Of a DNA stretch of 6,696 nt, positions 5,210 to 6,696 are shown piece by piece. Position numbers and translations under genes: made by a program. The stretch spans positions 1 to 6,696 of the forward strand of contig MNZP01000117.1 in NCBI GenBank assembly GCA_001873675.1, in the 5' to 3' direction. The first letter of the stretch is position 1. Each line of letters starts with the position of its first letter. This DNA is from Syntrophaceae bacterium CG2_30_49_12. GTDB taxonomy: Bacteria; Desulfobacterota; Syntrophia; Syntrophales; CG2-30-49-12. Below the pieces are notes generated by a model. That model saw nothing but the letters and a program-made list of their open reading frames with translations. It did not search any database and was not told the origin of the DNA.

Positions 5210-6696
5210 ATGAAAAAAACAGTTGCAATCATAATCATTGCACTATTGTTAATGGCCGGCGGGATATGGGGCATTTACAAAAGCTATCTCCAGGTGAACG
5301 CTGAGGTAGCGGTGTTGACCGTTGTTACTGCCATATTGCTGGCTGGACTTTTGCTTGTTTTAGACAGTGGAAGCAGGCGAAGAAAGATACTAAGAGAAAA
5401 AACAAAACTCATGGAGGAGGAGATAAGGGAATCCGAAGAAAAATACAGGAACCTGTTTAAAAACTCCATGGAAGGAGTTTTTACGGTGGATATTGAAGGA
5501 AAGATTACCTCCTGCAATAGGGTGATGGAGGAAATATTAGGTTACACCACCGGAGAACTTATGGCCTTGAACTACAGAGATTATATGGATCCTGAAACGG
5601 TTGATTATGTCTTTCAGAGATACAACGAACTCTTTCGGGGAGGCAGACCGATTCAGGATCTTTGTTACGAGATCATCCGTAAAGATGGTGAAAGGAGGAT
5701 AGTTGAAGGTTACGTAAGTTTAATAAAGAAGGGGAAATGGATCGAAGGCTTCCAGGGGTCGTTGAGAGACGTAACAGAGCAGAAAAGTATGGAAAAGGTT
5801 CTCCTGGAAAGTGAGAGAGGGTATAAAGCCCTTTTTGAGGAGGCAAGAGAAACCAGGGACTTTTTAGAGACCATTCTCGCCACATCCCCGGATATGGTAG
5901 TAACCACAGATAGGAAAGGATTTATTACCTTTGTAAATCGGGCTGCCGTGGAAGTCTTAGGGTATAAAAAGGAAGAGCTATTGGGGAGGCATGCCTCGGA
6001 ATTCTATGTCCGGGGGATGGAGACGGCAAGAGAGATCAAAGGTATTCTGACCAGAAATGAGGAACTCCGCCATTACAGGATGAAATTTATCAATAGAGAG
6101 GGAGAGGAGAGATGGGCCAGCCTCTCCAGTGCGCTCCTTAAGGATAACGAGGGAAAGGTAATCGGAACCCTTGGTTTTTTCAGGGATATTACCCCCCTGG
6201 TAGCGGCGGAGGAAGAGCTCAGGACCTCCGAAAGGAGGTACCGGGACCTCTTACAGAATTCGAGTGATATGATACTAATGATGGACATGGAGGGGAGGTA
6301 CACATTAATTAACCGGGCCGCCGAGGAGGGATTGGGCTACACGACAGAAGAGGTAGTCGGAAAGGATTCTCTTCTTCTTTCAAGAAGTGACATCGAAAGG
6401 GCAAAGGCGGAGATAAGGAAACTTTTGAAAGGTGAGAGGTGTGAACCCTTTGAGGTAGTTGTAAATACAAGAAAAGGCCAGATAATATGCGAACTGAGTG
6501 TTTCTCTCATACGGGAAAAGGACAGGGCCAGCGGATTTATGGCGATCTTGAGGGATATTACTGAAAAGAGGAGGGCGGAGGAAGAGCTCAGGGGTTCTAT
6601 GGAGAGGTACCAACGACTACTTGAGAATTCAAGTGATCTCATCTACACAGTGGATATAGAGGGGAGGTTTACCTCCTTCAATAGGGCGGGGGAGGA
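5210..6696 (+). CDS. Membrane-anchored multi-PAS sensor protein, probable histidine kinase (partial, runs off the window)
   Basis: An uninterrupted frame of 495 codons runs from ATG 5210 past the window end, so the C terminus is missing. Two hydrophobic helices (about 5-23 and 33-51) with a short loop form a membrane hairpin. A charged linker follows, then PAS modules at about 76-190, 218-328 and 341-451, and the start of a fourth from about 464. Each full module ends in the PAC-type RDxT motif (RDVT 186-189, RDIT 325-328, RDIT 448-451) and has the N-R helix start (NR at 103-104, 243-244). The linkers after modules 2 and 3 are amphipathic signalling helices containing AEEELR. Such proteins sense redox, ligands or cofactors and usually end in a histidine kinase, less often a GGDEF domain. 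The output domain is not in view, so 'kinase' is inference. There is no good Shine-Dalgarno before the ATG. The neighbouring divergent promoter hints at shared control with the CNNM unit. Confidence 0.9.
   Translation, partial: MKKTVAIIIIALLLMAGGIWGIYKSYLQVNAEVAVLTVVTAILLAGLLLVLDSGSRRRKILREKTKLMEEEIRESEEKYRNLFKNSMEGVFTVDIEGKITSCNRVMEEILGYTTGELMALNYRDYMDPETVDYVFQRYNELFRGGRPIQDLCYEIIRKDGERRIVEGYVSLIKKGKWIEGFQGSLRDVTEQKSMEKVLLESERGYKALFEEARETRDFLETILATSPDMVVTTDRKGFITFVNRAAVEVLGYKKEELLGRHASEFYVRGMETAREIKGILTRNEELRHYRMKFINREGEERWASLSSALLKDNEGKVIGTLGFFRDITPLVAAEEELRTSERRYRDLLQNSSDMILMMDMEGRYTLINRAAEEGLGYTTEEVVGKDSLLLSRSDIERAKAEIRKLLKGERCEPFEVVVNTRKGQIICELSVSLIREKDRASGFMAILRDITEKRRAEEELRGSMERYQRLLENSSDLIYTVDIEGRFTSFNRAGE
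6182..6592 (+). repeat. Intragenic PAS-linker repeat (369-bp period)
   Basis: Bases 6182-6223 and 6551-6592, 369 bp (123 codons) apart, match at 31 of 42 positions. The match includes two exact blocks: AGGGATATTAC and GCGGAGGAAGAGCTCAGG. At the same offset AGAATTC followed by AGTGAT recurs further on. Identity at wobble positions suggests fairly recent duplication of a PAS-plus-linker unit rather than protein-level conservation alone. Confidence 0.7.

Noticed and set aside
5029..5304. Plus-strand open frame of 91 codons across the divergent promoter
   Set aside because: It overlaps the sensor gene start in another frame, contains both promoter candidates, and encodes no recognisable domain.
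5284..6642. Several Ser/Leu-rich minus-strand frames opposite the PAS sensor
   Set aside because: They arise from the purine-rich sense strand (GAG, GAA, AGG codons read backwards) and lie under an uninterrupted PAS coding frame.

Overview
The window is bacterial chromosome of mixed, moderate G+C content. It resembles Desulfobacterota (old Deltaproteobacteria, Syntrophales-like) or a neighbouring anaerobic lineage. That placement rests on gene content and on the style of the intergenic repeats, not on a marker gene, so it is tentative. No phage, transposase, CRISPR or RNA gene is visible.

Layout from left to right. Bases 1-164 are non-coding: a short tandem repeat at the left edge, then a promoter-like stretch and a very strong ribosome binding site. 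Bases 165-1559 (+) encode a long (464 aa) class II (metal-dependent) aldolase. A 60-bp convergent gap built from short repeats around a palindrome follows. On the minus strand then come a stand-alone GlmU-type uridylyltransferase domain (1620-2360), a 100-bp gap full of AGTGCCTAA-type repeats, and two tandem paralogous CNNM/CBS/CorC_HlyC membrane proteins (2461-3750 and 3743-5011). The two paralogs overlap by 8 bp. Bases 5012-5209 are a divergent promoter region. From 5210 to the right edge a multi-PAS membrane sensor protein is read on the plus strand. It stays open at the window end, so its output domain is not visible.

The minus-strand genes look like one transcription unit running from about 5107 to 1620: upstream CNNM paralog, downstream CNNM paralog, nucleotidyltransferase. 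The CNNM pair is probably concerned with divalent cation (Mg2+/Co2+) handling. The nucleotidyltransferase would make UDP-GlcNAc for cell envelope synthesis. The aldolase stands alone and probably serves sugar-phosphate metabolism.

I see no convincing new multi-gene system. The points most worth a second look are: the repeat-filled intergenic gaps, in which the repeats themselves supply the last codons and stop codons of two genes; the GlmU-type protein lacking its acetyltransferase half; a divergent promoter pair whose -35 boxes overlap; and PAS modules in the sensor that look recently duplicated.
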